The notes: generated by a model not told the origin, from the letters alone. Shown: positions 36,367 through 45,414, counted from the stretch's first letter. The stretch is 64,000 nucleotides of DNA from Amycolatopsis alba DSM 44262 (GCF_000384215.1 NZ_KB913032.1:9509605-9573604); one strand, 5' to 3'. Translations and numbers: made by a program.

Positions 36367-37170
36367 ATGCCCGAAGGCGACACCGTCTTCCTCGCCGGCA
36401 AGGTCCTGGACAAGGCACTGGCCGGGAAAACCCTCGTCAGGGGCGAGTTCCGGGTCCCTCAGCTGGCGACGACGGATCTCTCCGGACGTGACGTCCTCGG
36501 CGTCGGCACGGTCGGCAAACATCTGCTGACGCGGTTCTCCGGCGATCTCACCCTGCACAGTCACCTGCGCATGGACGGCAAATGGGACGTCTACCGGACG
36601 GGCGCGCGCTGGCACAGCCCGGCGCATCAGGCGCGGGTCATCCTCGCCACCGAGGACCTGCAGGCGATCGGCTTCCGCGTGCACGACCTCGAACTCGTGC
36701 CCACCGACGAAGAAGACCGCCTGGTCGGCCATCTCGGCCCGGATCTGCTCGATCCACAGTGGACGGACGAACTCGCGGAACGCGCCGCCGCGGCGCTGGC
36801 CGCGGACCCGGCTCGCGAACTGGGCGACGCCCTGCTGGATCAGCGGATCATGGCGGGCGTCGGGAACCTGTACAAGGTCGAGATCTGCTTCCTGCTCAAG
36901 GTCTCCCCGTGGACGCCGGTGTCCGAAGTGGACCCGGCGAAGGCCGTCGCGCTCGGCCGGAAGCTGCTGGTGGCCAACGCCTGGCGGCATGAGCAGATCA
37001 CCACCGGCGACCCGCGCCGAGGCAGGCGCCAGTGGGTCTACGAGCGGACCCGGCAGGGCTGCTTCCGCTGCGGCGGCAAGGTGGAGGTGCTCCAGCAGGG
37101 CACCGGATACCAGCAGCGGCCCACCTGGTTCTGCCCGAATTGCCAGCCGGGACCCCGCCCGGACCGGTAA
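36367..37170 (+). CDS. DNA glycosylase/AP lyase, Fpg/Nei family (Nei2-like)
   Basis: A 267-residue base-excision repair enzyme. Mature N-terminus PEGDTV supplies the catalytic Pro2 and Glu3, the combination of the Nei group (removing oxidised pyrimidines). The middle has the helix-two-turn-helix LLDQRIMAGVGNLYKVEICF and the C-terminus a four-Cys zinc finger (CFRCGG ... FCPNC). ATG 36367 follows the ParA stop by 6 bp, so the two genes may share an mRNA. Glycosylase range cannot be decided from sequence. Confidence 0.9.
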   Translation: MPEGDTVFLAGKVLDKALAGKTLVRGEFRVPQLATTDLSGRDVLGVGTVGKHLLTRFSGDLTLHSHLRMDGKWDVYRTGARWHSPAHQARVILATEDLQAIGFRVHDLELVPTDEEDRLVGHLGPDLLDPQWTDELAERAAAALAADPARELGDALLDQRIMAGVGNLYKVEICFLLKVSPWTPVSEVDPAKAVALGRKLLVANAWRHEQITTGDPRRGRRQWVYERTRQGCFRCGGKVEVLQQGTGYQQRPTWFCPNCQPGPRPDR

Positions 37171-37180
37171 GCTGGGTCCC

Positions 37181-37243
37181 GTGACGCTGTTCAAGCTCCC
37201 GCTCTACGGGGCCGACACCGAACGCGGCGACCTCGCTCCCTGA
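37181..37243 (+). CDS. Leaderless 20-residue small ORF upstream of add
   Basis: GTG 37181 opens a short frame beginning MTLFKLPLYG and ending RGDLAP, stop at 37243. TAAGCT (37168-37173) is 7 bp upstream, the classic leaderless arrangement. The add gene begins 57 bp later with its own ribosome-binding site, so this could be a leader peptide that tunes add, or the first part of its mRNA. No known family. Confidence 0.5.
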   Translation: MTLFKLPLYGADTERGDLAP

Positions 37244-37299
37244 GCCGCCCGCTCCCTCCGCACGTCACCCTTCTCTTCTTTGTCCCAGGGAGCTTTGTC

Positions 37300-38349
37300 A
37301 TGCCCGGAATCCTCACGGGCGAGGCGCTGCGCGCGTTCGTGCACGCCCTGCCCAAGGTCGAACTCCATGTCCACCTCGTCGGTTCGGCGAGCCTGCCCAC
37401 GGTGCTGGAACTGGCGCGCCGCCGCCCGTCCGCGGGGGTGCCGACCGAGCCCGCGGAACTCGCCGAGTTCTTCACCTTCCGCGATTTCCCGCATTTCCTC
37501 CGCAACTACCTGGCGGTGACGTCGCTGGTGCGCGACGCCCGCGACATCCACACCCTCGTCACCGGGCTGGCGGCCGACCTGGCCGCACAGAACGCCCGCT
37601 ACGCCGAAGTGACCGTGACGCCGTACAACCACGTTCTCGACGGCATGTCCACGGACGATCTCCTCACCGGTCTCGCCACCGGGCGGGCGGCGGCGCGGGC
37701 GGACCACGGAGTGGAACTGGCCTGGTGCTTCGACATTCCCGGCGAGAAGGGGGTCGTCGCCGGGCGCGAGACGGTCGTGTTCGCGCTCCGTGAACGCCCC
37801 GAGGGCCTGGTGTCCTTCGGGCTCGGCGGTCCCGAGGTCGGCGTCGGCCGCGCGCAGTTCGCCCCGTTCTTCACCACGGCCAGGGAGGCGGGGCTGCGCA
37901 GCGTCCCGCACGCGGGCGAGACCACCGGGCCCGCCACCGTATGGTCGGCGGTGCACGATCTCGGCGCCGAGCGGATCGGGCACGGCGTCGGCGCGCACAC
38001 CGATCCGGCGCTGCTGGAATACCTTGCCGTACAACGGATCCCGCTGGAGGTCTGCCCGACGTCGAATGTCCGAACAGGACAGTTCAGGTCGATCGAGGCG
38101 CATCCCGTGCGGCGGCTGCTCGACCATGGCGTGGTGGTCACGCTCAACACCGACGACCCGCCGATGTTCGGGACCACCCTCGACGGCGAGTACCTGGCGG
38201 TCGCCGAAACCCTGGGCCTGACCGCGGCCGAAATCGCCCGATTCGCGACGAACGCCGTGGAAGCGTCTTTTCTGCCGTCGGCGGACAAGACCGGCCTGCT
38301 GGCGGAGATCGACGAAATCTTGTTGCAGGACCACGAACCCCTCGCATAG
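37300..38349 (+). CDS. add: Adenosine deaminase family protein
   Basis: A 349-residue metal-dependent deaminase. Zinc ligands HVH (His23, His25), HAGE (about residue 206) with the catalytic Glu, GAERIGHG (His) and TDDPPMF (Asp) are in the right order and spacing. It probably converts adenosine or deoxyadenosine to inosine in purine salvage; an adenine or aminofutalosine deaminase role is possible, since the first motif reads KVELHVHLVGS rather than the common HLHLxG. Has GGGAG before ATG 37300. Its stop is 1 base before the next small ORF. Confidence 0.83.
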   Translation: MPGILTGEALRAFVHALPKVELHVHLVGSASLPTVLELARRRPSAGVPTEPAELAEFFTFRDFPHFLRNYLAVTSLVRDARDIHTLVTGLAADLAAQNARYAEVTVTPYNHVLDGMSTDDLLTGLATGRAAARADHGVELAWCFDIPGEKGVVAGRETVVFALRERPEGLVSFGLGGPEVGVGRAQFAPFFTTAREAGLRSVPHAGETTGPATVWSAVHDLGAERIGHGVGAHTDPALLEYLAVQRIPLEVCPTSNVRTGQFRSIEAHPVRRLLDHGVVVTLNTDDPPMFGTTLDGEYLAVAETLGLTAAEIARFATNAVEASFLPSADKTGLLAEIDEILLQDHEPLA

Positions 38350-38350
38350 C

Positions 38351-38422
38351 GTGGCGGTACACGAGAGAGGAGGTGGTCCAAAGTTGTATTCCAACAGGAC
38401 TCGTGAGGTGACTGTCCGCTAG
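38351..38422 (+). CDS. Small ORF with extreme Shine-Dalgarno sequence
   Basis: A 23-codon frame from GTG 38351, or a 12-codon frame from TTG 38384 (LYSNRTREVTVR), both ending at TAG 38422. The inner start follows AGAGAGGAGGUGGUCCA, which pairs over 17 consecutive bases (two G-U) with the 3' tail of 16S rRNA. The TTG start and part of this site are paired in the stem described next. Not a recognised family. Confidence 0.55.
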   Translation: MAVHERGGGPKLYSNRTREVTVR

Positions 38423-38570
38423 CGGACGGCACGCGTAGGACTTCCGAGCAGCGATACAACGCAAGTTGGAGCCACCTTCGGCTCGTCATCTCTGCTTCGC
38501 GTGATGCCTGATAGCGAATACCAGGCAGTCACCGGGCCCCCGAGGTTCCCGAGCACCGGTCCGGCTCGGG
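38351..38570 (+). ncRNA. Structured RNA region with small ORF after add
   Basis: A 17-bp interrupted stem: GGTGG (38372-38376) with CCACC (38472-38476), TCCAA (38377-38381) with TTGGA (38466-38470), GTTGTAT (38383-38389) with ATACAAC (38454-38460). Inside it GTCCGCTAGCGGAC (38414-38427) is a palindrome around the small ORF stop. Further 3' are TGCCTG/CAGGCA (38505-38527) and CCCGAGC/GCTCGGG (38548-38570) hairpins, the last perhaps a terminator. Independent small RNA or leader. Confidence 0.5.
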
Positions 38571-38716
38571 CCCGGCCGCCGATTCCGGCGTCCGGGAGCC
38601 GCCTCGGGGGTACCCTTATTTCCCTTCCGAGAGGCCGGAAGGACCACCCACCGCCCCGGAGAACCGCCCGCCGCTGTTCCCGCCACGGAACCTCGCAGAG
38701 TGGATAGCCTGACGCC

Positions 38717-39277
38717 ATGTTGAGGCCCGACTTCCCGATCACCACCCCGCGCCTGACCCTCCGCGCCTTCACGTCGGCGGATCTCGACGAACTGAACTCC
38801 TTCCAGTCCCGCGCCGACGTCGCCCGCTACCTCTACTGGAGTCCGCGCAGCCGGGCCGAATCCGCCGCAGCGCTCGCCAAACGGGTGCACAGCAGCACCC
38901 TGTCGAAGGAAGGCCAGCTTCTCGCGGTGGCCGTGACCCTCACCGAGACCGGGCGGCTGATCGGCGACCTGAACCTCGAGTACCTCAGCAGCGAGCACCG
39001 CCAGGGCGAGATCGGCTTCGTCTTCCACCCCGACCACCACGGCAAGGGGTTCGCCGCGGAGGCCGCCACCGAACTGCTGCGGCTCGGCTTCGAAGAACTG
39101 GGCCTGCACCGGATCATCGGTCGCTGTGACGGACGCAACACCGCGTCGGCCGCGCTGATGGAACGCCTCGGCATGAAGAAGGAAGCGCATCTGCGGCAGA
39201 ACGAGATCGTGAAGGGCGAGTGGTGTGACGAACTCGTCTTCGCCATGCTCGAGGACGAGTGGAAGGCGAGCCGCTAG
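38717..39277 (+). CDS. GNAT-family N-acetyltransferase (RimJ-like)
   Basis: A 186-residue GNAT protein. N-terminal [17 protein letters not shown], the acetyl-CoA loop [17 protein letters not shown] (motif A, about residues 113-130) and [15 protein letters not shown] are typical of RimJ/RimL-like acetyltransferases acting on ribosomal proteins, small amines or antibiotics. TAGCCT ends 6 bp before ATG 38717, so this mRNA is likely leaderless and separate from the structured region upstream. Target unknown. Confidence 0.87.
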   Translation: MLRPDFPITTPRLTLRAFTSADLDELNSFQSRADVARYLYWSPRSRAESAAALAKRVHSSTLSKEGQLLAVAVTLTETGRLIGDLNLEYLSSEHRQGEIGFVFHPDHHGKGFAAEAATELLRLGFEELGLHRIIGRCDGRNTASAALMERLGMKKEAHLRQNEIVKGEWCDELVFAMLEDEWKASR

Positions 39278-39300
39278 AGCTCACCAGGCATGATGGGCGC

Positions 39301-40350
39301 GTGTTCTTCGACAAGATCGTCCGCCCCGCGCTGTACCGGGTCTCCGGCAGCGACCCCGAAACCGTGCACGAACGCACCATCGGCACGCTCGCCAGGCTGA
39401 GCCGGGTGTCCCCCGCGCTCGGTGCGCTCGGCCGCGTCTACCGGACGGACGATCCGGTCACCTTCCTCGGTCTCCGCTTCCCGAACCGGGTCGGCCTCGC
39501 CGCCGGGATGGACAAGAACGGCCGCGCGCTGCACGCGTGGCCCGCGCTCGGCTTCGGCTTCGTCGAGGTCGGCACCGTCACCCGGCATCCGCAGCCGGGC
39601 AACGACAAGCCGCGGCTGTTCACCCTCGCCGAGACCGACGCCGTGATCAACCGGATGGGCTTCAACAACGAAGGCGCGGAAGCGCTCGCCGCCCGCCTCG
39701 CCGCGAGCGGGAAGCCGCCGGTGCCGCTCGGGGTCAGCATCGGCAAGTCCAAGGTGACGCCGCTCGACGAGGCCGTCGAGGACTACCGCTTCTCGCTGCG
39801 GGCGCTGTACCCGTACGCCGACTACTTCGCGATCAACGTCAGTTCGCCGAACACGCCGGGGCTGCGGGCACTGCAGGACAAGTCCGCGCTGGCGGAACTG
39901 CTCGCCGAACTGCGGAAGACCTCGGCCGAACTCGCGGGCGAAGCGAAACCGACTCCGGTGCTGGTCAAGGTCGCCCCCGATCTCACCGACGAGGCGCTCG
40001 CGGAACTGCTGGCGGTCTGCCTCGACCACGGTGTCGCCGGGCTGATCGCGACCAACACGACGCTGTCCCGCGAAGGGATCGCTCCGACCGAAGCCTCGGT
40101 CGGCGAGCAGGCCGGCGGGCTTTCCGGCCGCCCGCTCACCGCGCGCTCGGTCGAGGTGGTGCGGTTCGTGCACGACGAAACCGGCGGCAAGCTGCCGATC
40201 ATCGGCGTCGGCGGGATCTTCGACGCCGGCGCCGCCGCCCGGATGCTCGACGCCGGTGCCGGTCTCGTCCAGCTCTACACCGGTTTCGCCCTGCACGGTC
40301 CCGGTCTGGTCAAGCGGGTCGCCCGAGGTCTCGCGGCCCGGCCGTACTGA
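39301..40350 (+). CDS. pyrD: Quinone-dependent dihydroorotate dehydrogenase (class 2)
   Basis: A 349-residue flavoprotein oxidising dihydroorotate to orotate in pyrimidine synthesis and feeding electrons to menaquinone. The N-terminal helical extension ([17 protein letters not shown]) is the membrane-contact part of class 2 enzymes. FMN barrel motifs [44 protein letters not shown] (the catalytic base Ser in class 2) and [15 protein letters not shown] are all present. GTG 39301 is chosen over an upstream in-frame codon. The 3' end overlaps the convergent amidase gene by 41 bp. Confidence 0.95.
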   Translation: MFFDKIVRPALYRVSGSDPETVHERTIGTLARLSRVSPALGALGRVYRTDDPVTFLGLRFPNRVGLAAGMDKNGRALHAWPALGFGFVEVGTVTRHPQPGNDKPRLFTLAETDAVINRMGFNNEGAEALAARLAASGKPPVPLGVSIGKSKVTPLDEAVEDYRFSLRALYPYADYFAINVSSPNTPGLRALQDKSALAELLAELRKTSAELAGEAKPTPVLVKVAPDLTDEALAELLAVCLDHGVAGLIATNTTLSREGIAPTEASVGEQAGGLSGRPLTARSVEVVRFVHDETGGKLPIIGVGGIFDAGAAARMLDAGAGLVQLYTGFALHGPGLVKRVARGLAARPY

Positions 40351-41944
40351 CGAACCGCAGGTAGGCCCGCCAGCACCGGTATCGCGTCAGCTCCGGCGCC
40401 GTCGCCGTGGCCGCCTGGTCACAAAGGACGGCGAGTGGCGTCTCCCCGTTCTCCAGGCGGATCCGGCCGAGGACGAACGGGGCGGGCAGCGTGGCCGCGA
40501 AGGCGCCGAGGGCGGCGGGTGAGAGCCGCCAGCGTTCACCCGAAAGCATCGTGTGCTCGCCCGTGGCGCTCACCGGTACCACGCCCGGCTGGGGTGGCTC
40601 GGTGGGCAGCAACAGCATCCGATAGCCCTCGCCGGTCTGGACCAGCCCGCCGAAGCGCGCCCCCGCGGTGACCAGATGCTCGTTCAACGGCTGCCCGCGC
40701 AGATGCGCGCCGAACACCACGAGATCCGCACCCGGTGCGGGATAAGGGAAATCGGCCTGTTCGTCGGTGAGCACGGCGGCGAGGTCGATGGCGACCTGGT
40801 CGTCGAACGGCCGCACCACCACCGACACCCCGTACGGCCCGAGATCCGACGGTGACGACGGCACCGTGACCGCGGCGAGGTCGAGCAGGTTGACGAACGC
40901 CGTGAACCGCTCCAGCCGTCTCGCGACACCGTCCGGATCGGACAGCGCCTCGGAGACCTCGGGATGATCCGCGACGGTCGGCAGGACCAGGGCGTCGTAC
41001 TCGGACAGCATCCGGAGCGCGAGCATCCCGGCCTCGGCGACGCGCTGCCTGTCGGCGGTGAAACCGTCGTCGTGGATCAGCTCACCCACCGACAGCAGTG
41101 CCGAGACCTCCACCGTCTCCACGAACGCCCCGGACGCCCGCAGCGCCGAGACGGCGCCGAGGAAAGCGGCTCGTGACTGCAGCGACAGGCCGGTGAGTGT
41201 TTCGGAGCCGGGGATCGCCACTTTCGGCCGATCCCCCGCCGAAAGCCGGACGTCGGGTGGCCAGTCGCGGGCGAGCGGGTCTGTTCCGTCGGGACCGGTC
41301 ATCAGCCCCAGCGCGCGCTGGCCCAGGGTGAGACTGCGCGCGAACACGGCGATCCCGCCGCACGGTGCGGCACCGGTCTTGGGCACGAGGCCGAGTGTCG
41401 GCTTCAGCCCCACGATCCCGTTGAGCGACGCGGGTATCCGGCCCGCTCCCGCCGTGTCGGTGCCCACCGCGAGATCGACGAGGCCGAGCGCGACGGCGAC
41501 GGCCGCGCCGCTGCTCGCGCTCCCGGAGACCTTGGCGGTGTTCAGTGCGGCGCTCACGGGGCCGTACGGGCTGCGGGTGTGCTCGAGGTCGCTGCCGAAC
41601 CGGTCGCAGTTGGTCTTGCCGATCACCACCGCCCCGGCCGCGGTCAGCCGGGTCACGGCGGTGGCGCCGACCTCGCGGGCCTCCTCCCCCGTCAGGGGAA
41701 GACCGGCGACGTCGATGACGTCGGCGACCGCCACCAGGATTCCGGCGAGCGGCAGGTCCGCGCCCGCGCGTACGCGTTCGTCGACGGCCTTCGCTTCCAC
41801 GAGGGCGTCTTCCACGGGGCGGAGGGTGATCCAGACATCGGGCCGGTCGACCTCGGCGATCCGGTCGTAGGCCGCGATGGCGCGTTGGTAGGCGCTGGGA
41901 GGCGGAACGGGGATCGGCTCTGGTTCAGGGGGGAGCGTCGTCAC
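40310..41944 (-). CDS. Amidase-signature protein of allophanate hydrolase type, catalytic residues replaced
   Basis: A 544-residue protein: amidase-signature domain (residues about 20-420) plus the C-terminal domain found in allophanate hydrolases (about 430-544), which turn urea-derived allophanate into ammonia. However the triad is not intact: the Lys of the usual VAVKDNID motif is Ala74 (VAVADVID) and the nucleophile Ser of DTAGSGR is Ala167 (DTAGAGR); only the cis-Ser region SGSASSG remains. It is therefore probably inactive or uses different chemistry. GTG 41944 has AAAGGA upstream. No urea carboxylase neighbour. A possible GlnR half-box lies about 180 bp upstream. Confidence 0.8.
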   Translation of the reverse strand: MTTLPPEPEPIPVPPPSAYQRAIAAYDRIAEVDRPDVWITLRPVEDALVEAKAVDERVRAGADLPLAGILVAVADVIDVAGLPLTGEEAREVGATAVTRLTAAGAVVIGKTNCDRFGSDLEHTRSPYGPVSAALNTAKVSGSASSGAAVAVALGLVDLAVGTDTAGAGRIPASLNGIVGLKPTLGLVPKTGAAPCGGIAVFARSLTLGQRALGLMTGPDGTDPLARDWPPDVRLSAGDRPKVAIPGSETLTGLSLQSRAAFLGAVSALRASGAFVETVEVSALLSVGELIHDDGFTADRQRVAEAGMLALRMLSEYDALVLPTVADHPEVSEALSDPDGVARRLERFTAFVNLLDLAAVTVPSSPSDLGPYGVSVVVRPFDDQVAIDLAAVLTDEQADFPYPAPGADLVVFGAHLRGQPLNEHLVTAGARFGGLVQTGEGYRMLLLPTEPPQPGVVPVSATGEHTMLSGERWRLSPAALGAFAATLPAPFVLGRIRLENGETPLAVLCDQAATATAPELTRYRCWRAYLRFVSTAGPRDLGRPA

Positions 41945-42301
41945 TGGGCGTCCTTTCCTCGGTGGGGGGACGAGAAAGACCACTGCGCGAGATCCACTGT
42001 GTCCGGTCCGCCACCCTGGGACGCCCGCTCACGCGGGCTGGGTTCAGGCCCGAGCTGGGAGAAGCACTGCGTGCATGACAGAGACGTTAGGCATCGCGGG
42101 GTGCCGTCACCAGCGGTTTCGGGTTACGCGAGCGTTTCGGTATCACCCAGTGAGCGAGTCGTTACGCAATGGAGTATTAGCGACGACGAATGAGACGATT
42201 GTCCAGGAAAGCGGCCGCTCAGCCCGCGTGCTCCAAGACCGATCTCGCGTGCTTGAAGGCGGAACTCACGTGATTGTAGGCGGATCTCGCGAGATACGGG
42301 T
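41945..42301. other. Gene-free stretch upstream of the amidase gene
   Basis: 357 bp with no credible gene; the middle (about 42080-42210) is less GC-rich than its surroundings. On the minus strand GAAAC and GTAAC (plus 42123-42138) are 6 bp apart, as in parts of GlnR boxes. Repeat array 4 fills 42213-42300. Confidence 0.45.
42213..42300. repeat. Cluster of imperfect ~20-bp repeats (array 4)
   Basis: Units such as GATCTCGCGTGCTTGAAGGC and GGAACTCACGTGATTGTAGG, ending CTCGCGAGATACGG right before the pspM stop. Same family as arrays 1-3. Confidence 0.65.
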
Positions 42302-43279
42302 TCAGGAAAGTTCGCGCAGGGCCATGGCGAGGCCGGCGAGCTTGTCGGTCGCGTCGGAGAGCGATTCTTTGGACGACGTCATGCCGTCCGAGCTCGCGGC
42401 GACGGTGTGCCCGGCGGCCGCGACGAGACCGCCATAGCCATCGAGGCCGTCGTCGAGCTGCTCGCGCAGTTGCTTGACGGCGGCGTCGAGGGCCCCTCGT
42501 TCCCGCTCGGGCGCGGCGTCACGCCCGCGTTCGATGGCCTGGATGCGGCCCGCGAGGCCGCGCAGGGCCTGCGCCGCTTCGGAAGCGGTGGTCCGAGCGT
42601 CCGCCACGGCGATCTCCGACACCGGCATGGTGCCGAGTGACGTCGGCTGCGAAAGCTGCCGAAGGAGCTCCGCCAGCGAAGCCTCGCTCTCGGCGAGGCG
42701 CTCCATTGGCTCCCGCGCGACGGAGCGCGCCGGGGGCAGCGGCGGCGGAGCCGCGGGCGCGGCGGGCAGGACGGTGCGCTTGAGCGCCCGCAGCCGCAAC
42801 CCCGACTTGACCCCGAAGGTGCCGAAGATGACGGTGAACGCGCCGCCCGCGATGGCCTGGAGGACGTCAGCCTGGCCCGCTTTCAGCAGGCCTGCGCCCG
42901 CGACGAACGCGTACAGTCCACAAAGGATGGTGAGGAGGATCCAGAAGGTCAGCGCACGGGAAGTGCGGCGCTTCTGTCTCTCCAGTTTGGCGGCGGGCTC
43001 GTTCCAGCGGGCCCACTTGGCCTTCGCCTCGGCGACCACCGGGATCTGCCCCGACGCCATCGAAGTCAGCTGCTGCGAGATCTTCGGCATGGCAGGCATC
43101 TGCGGCATCTGAGGACGCGGCCGCGGCGGCGGAGAAGGCCGCGAAGAACCCTGCTCGGAGGGCGGGATGTAGCGCTGCAGCTTCTCCTGCGCGCGCTGGG
43201 CGTAGTCGGGAAGCTTCTCGATGTGCTTCTCAAGCTTGGCGGTGAACTCCCCGAAGTCCTTGCGCCTGCCCTGCCCCAT
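42302..43279 (-). CDS. pspM: PspM-like phage-shock/envelope-stress membrane protein
   Basis: A 325-residue protein matching Rv2743c (PspM) in position and form: Pro-rich N-terminal third (PPRPRPQMPQMPAMP), two adjacent TM helices (about residues 108-158), then a long Ala/Glu coiled-coil C-terminus. In mycobacteria PspM anchors the PspA/ClgR stress system at the membrane. It follows pspA by 70 bp on the same strand, separated by a strong hairpin. ATG 43279 with GAGGGGCGAGGG upstream. Confidence 0.8.
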   Translation of the reverse strand: MGQGRRKDFGEFTAKLEKHIEKLPDYAQRAQEKLQRYIPPSEQGSSRPSPPPRPRPQMPQMPAMPKISQQLTSMASGQIPVVAEAKAKWARWNEPAAKLERQKRRTSRALTFWILLTILCGLYAFVAGAGLLKAGQADVLQAIAGGAFTVIFGTFGVKSGLRLRALKRTVLPAAPAAPPPLPPARSVAREPMERLAESEASLAELLRQLSQPTSLGTMPVSEIAVADARTTASEAAQALRGLAGRIQAIERGRDAAPERERGALDAAVKQLREQLDDGLDGYGGLVAAAGHTVAASSDGMTSSKESLSDATDKLAGLAMALRELS

Positions 43280-43305
43280 TGCCCTCGCCCCTCTGGTCGG
43301 TGAGA

Positions 43306-43338
43306 CCGGTCCCGTACCCGCGGGGGGTACGGGACCGG
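43306..43338 (-). terminator. Intercistronic hairpin between pspA and pspM
   Basis: CCGGTCCCGTACCC (43306-43319) pairs perfectly with GGGTACGGGACCGG (43325-43338), 5-base loop. It could attenuate read-through so that pspA is made in excess of pspM, or protect the pspA mRNA 3' end. Confidence 0.65.
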
Positions 43339-43349
43339 CTCAAGGTATG

Positions 43350-44192
43350 TCAGGCGGGGTTCTTGCCCTGTTCGGCCTGAACCCGTGCCTGGATCTCACG
43401 CTGGATGTCCGCACCGCTCGACGCCTTCGGCGCGGCGGCGGTCTTGCCGTCGGTCACCTGAGCGACGGAGTCACCCTTCATGGACGCGCGGATCTGCTCC
43501 AGTCGCGAGTGTCCCGCGAGCTGCGTCGTGGAGGCCTGGACCTCCATCATCCGGCCCTGGACGGAGTTCTGAGCGAGTTCGGCCGAGCCGAGCGCCGTGG
43601 TGTAGCGCTTCTCGATCTTGTCGCGAACGTCCTCCAGCGACGGGGTGTTGCCCGGCGCGGCCAGCTGGCTCATCTGGTTCAGCGAAGCGGAGACCTGCTC
43701 CTGCATCTTCGCCTGCTCCAGCTGCGAGAGCAGCTTGGTGCGCTCGGCCAGCTTCTGCTGCAGCATGGTCGCGTTGCGCTCGACGGCCTTCTTCGCCTGC
43801 TCCGCAGCCTGAAGCGACTGGTCGTGCAGGGTCTTCAGGTCCTCGATGCTCTGCTCGGCGGTGACGAGCTGCGCGGCGAAGCTCTCCGCCGCGTTCTCGA
43901 ACTCTGTCGCCTTCTGCTCATCGCCCTTGGCACGCGCCTCGTCGGCGAGCACCAGCGCCTGGCGGGTCGAAGCCTGCAGCTTCTCCACGTCACCGAGCTG
44001 GCGGTTCAGCTTCATCTCCAGCTGACGCTGGTTACCGATCACCGAGGCGGCCTGCTGGGTCAGCGCCTGGTGATTGCGCTGCGCCTCCTCGATGGCCTGC
44101 TGGATCTGTACCTTCGGGTCAGCGTGCTCGTCGATCTTCGACGAGAACGCCGCCATCATGTACTTCCAGAACTTCACGAACGGGTTGGCCAT
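43350..44192 (-). CDS. pspA: Phage shock protein A (PspA/IM30/ESCRT-III family)
   Basis: A 280-residue helical protein, PspA/IM30. Starts [38 protein letters not shown] in pieces: amphipathic helix 0, then helices of the ESCRT-III-like coiled coil (about 30-210) and a Ser/Ala-rich C-terminal segment ending in a helix. PspA oligomers coat damaged inner membrane; in mycobacteria it binds ClgR and PspM. ATG 44192 has GGAGGAG immediately upstream. Unlike M. tuberculosis it is not directly after clgR; a sigma factor and a decarboxylase gene lie between. Confidence 0.9.
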   Translation of the reverse strand: MANPFVKFWKYMMAAFSSKIDEHADPKVQIQQAIEEAQRNHQALTQQAASVIGNQRQLEMKLNRQLGDVEKLQASTRQALVLADEARAKGDEQKATEFENAAESFAAQLVTAEQSIEDLKTLHDQSLQAAEQAKKAVERNATMLQQKLAERTKLLSQLEQAKMQEQVSASLNQMSQLAAPGNTPSLEDVRDKIEKRYTTALGSAELAQNSVQGRMMEVQASTTQLAGHSRLEQIRASMKGDSVAQVTDGKTAAAPKASSGADIQREIQARVQAEQGKNPA

Positions 44193-44412
44193 CTCCTCCG
44201 CCTGCCTTCTCGCATCCCACGGGCTGTTACCTCGAGGTGGGGCGTCCCCTCTGTGATGTTGCAACGTCCCGACCCCGGCGTTGAGTTCCATCGTGTCAGG
44301 TCGGCGTCCCGCGTTCCAGGCGACCCCGACGGAATTCAGGGATCCCCCTGACTGTGATGTCCGCGACCTTTCGGGTTCACCACCCGGTGACCCTGGGTGA
44401 AGACGGCCTGGG

Positions 44413-45288
44413 TCAGCGGCGCAGCGCGGTCTCCTCTTCCATGCGTGACAACTTCTCAGGGTTGCGCACCGCGTAGAGCCCGGTGATGAGCCCGTCGTCG
44501 ACGCGCAGCGCGATGACGGTGTCGACCTCGCCGCCGAACCGGAGGATCAGCGCGGGGTGGCCGTTGACCTGCACCGTCCGCATCGTCGCGGTGTCGTCGC
44601 GGGCCGGGCGGCTCGCGGCGAGCAGCGGCGCGACCAGCGAGGCGCCCACCACGGGTTCCAGCACGGCCTGCACCACTCCCCCGCCGTCGCCGAGGAAGAC
44701 GACGTCGGGGGCGAGGACGTCGAGCAGTCCCTGCAGGTCCCCCGTCCGGACCGCCCGGTGGAAGGCGTCGAGCACGCCACGGGTCTCGGCCGGGGACGTC
44801 GCGCCCCGCGGCCGCCGGGCGGCGACGTGCGCCCGCGCCCGGTGCGCGATCTGGTGGACCGCGGCCGGGGTCTTGCCGACGGCTTCGGCGATCTCGCCGT
44901 AGCCCACGTCGAACACCTCGCGCAGCACGAACACGGCGCGCTCGGTCGGGGTGAGGGTCTCCAGCACCAGCAGCATCGCCATCGAGACGCTGTCGGCCAG
45001 CTCGACGTCTTCGGCCACGTCGGGCGTGGTGAGCAGCGGTTCGGGCAGCCAAGGGCCGACGTAGGACTCCTTGCGGCGGCCGAGCGTGCGCAACCTGCCG
45101 AGCGCCTGCCGGGTGGTGATGCGGACCAGGTACGCGCGCGGGTTCTCCACGGTCCCGAGGTCGACGCCCGACCAGCGCAGCCAGGTCTCCTGGAGGACGT
45201 CCTCCGCGTCGGCGGCCGAGCCGAGCATCTCGTAGGCGACGGTGAAGAGCAGGTTCCGGTGGGCGACGAACGCCTCCGTGGCGGACAT
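44413..45288 (-). CDS. ECF sigma factor, ECF41/SigJ group with SnoaL-like tail
   Basis: A 291-residue ECF sigma factor. Region 2 ([30 protein letters not shown], about residues 10-40) and region 4 ([33 protein letters not shown], about 110-145) are followed by a SnoaL-like domain carrying DGGG (about 205) and NPEKL near the end, the two motifs by which ECF41 tails regulate the factor in place of an anti-sigma. ATG 45288 has AGGAG upstream. The divergent carboxymuconolactone decarboxylase gene is the standard ECF41 target. Confidence 0.9.
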   Translation of the reverse strand: MSATEAFVAHRNLLFTVAYEMLGSAADAEDVLQETWLRWSGVDLGTVENPRAYLVRITTRQALGRLRTLGRRKESYVGPWLPEPLLTTPDVAEDVELADSVSMAMLLVLETLTPTERAVFVLREVFDVGYGEIAEAVGKTPAAVHQIAHRARAHVAARRPRGATSPAETRGVLDAFHRAVRTGDLQGLLDVLAPDVVFLGDGGGVVQAVLEPVVGASLVAPLLAASRPARDDTATMRTVQVNGHPALILRFGGEVDTVIALRVDDGLITGLYAVRNPEKLSRMEEETALRR

Positions 45289-45326
45289 GGACGACTCCTG
45301 TTCCCTCTCGCGGGTGTCTCTCACCA

Positions 45327-45353
45327 GACACCGGGCCCGGCCGGTTTCTGACA
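45327..45353 (-). promoter_or_regulatory. Candidate ECF41 promoter for the sigma gene
   Basis: On the minus strand TGTCAGA (45347-45353), 16 bp, then TGTC (45327-45330), close to the known ECF41 pattern TGTCACA-N16-CGTC. It faces the sigma gene, suggesting autoregulation. Confidence 0.4.
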
Positions 45354-45387
45354 CCTCGGCGCCGTGGCACACGTCACGTCCCCGTCC

Positions 45388-45414
45388 TGTCAGCGTGCCC
45401 CGGCCACCGGCATC
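45388..45414 (+). promoter_or_regulatory. Candidate ECF41 promoter for the decarboxylase gene
   Basis: TGTCAGC (45388-45394), 16 bp, CATC (45411-45414), again close to the ECF41 pattern, 46 bp before ATG 45461. Confidence 0.4.

Noticed and set aside
40310..40350. Frameshift at the convergent pyrD/amidase ends
   Set aside because: Both frames end cleanly; the 41-bp overlap is consistent with ordinary convergent stops.
42075..42437. Plus-strand open frame after the amidase gene region
   Set aside because: Poor codon use, no ribosome-binding site, and it runs through repeat array 4 and into pspM on the other strand.
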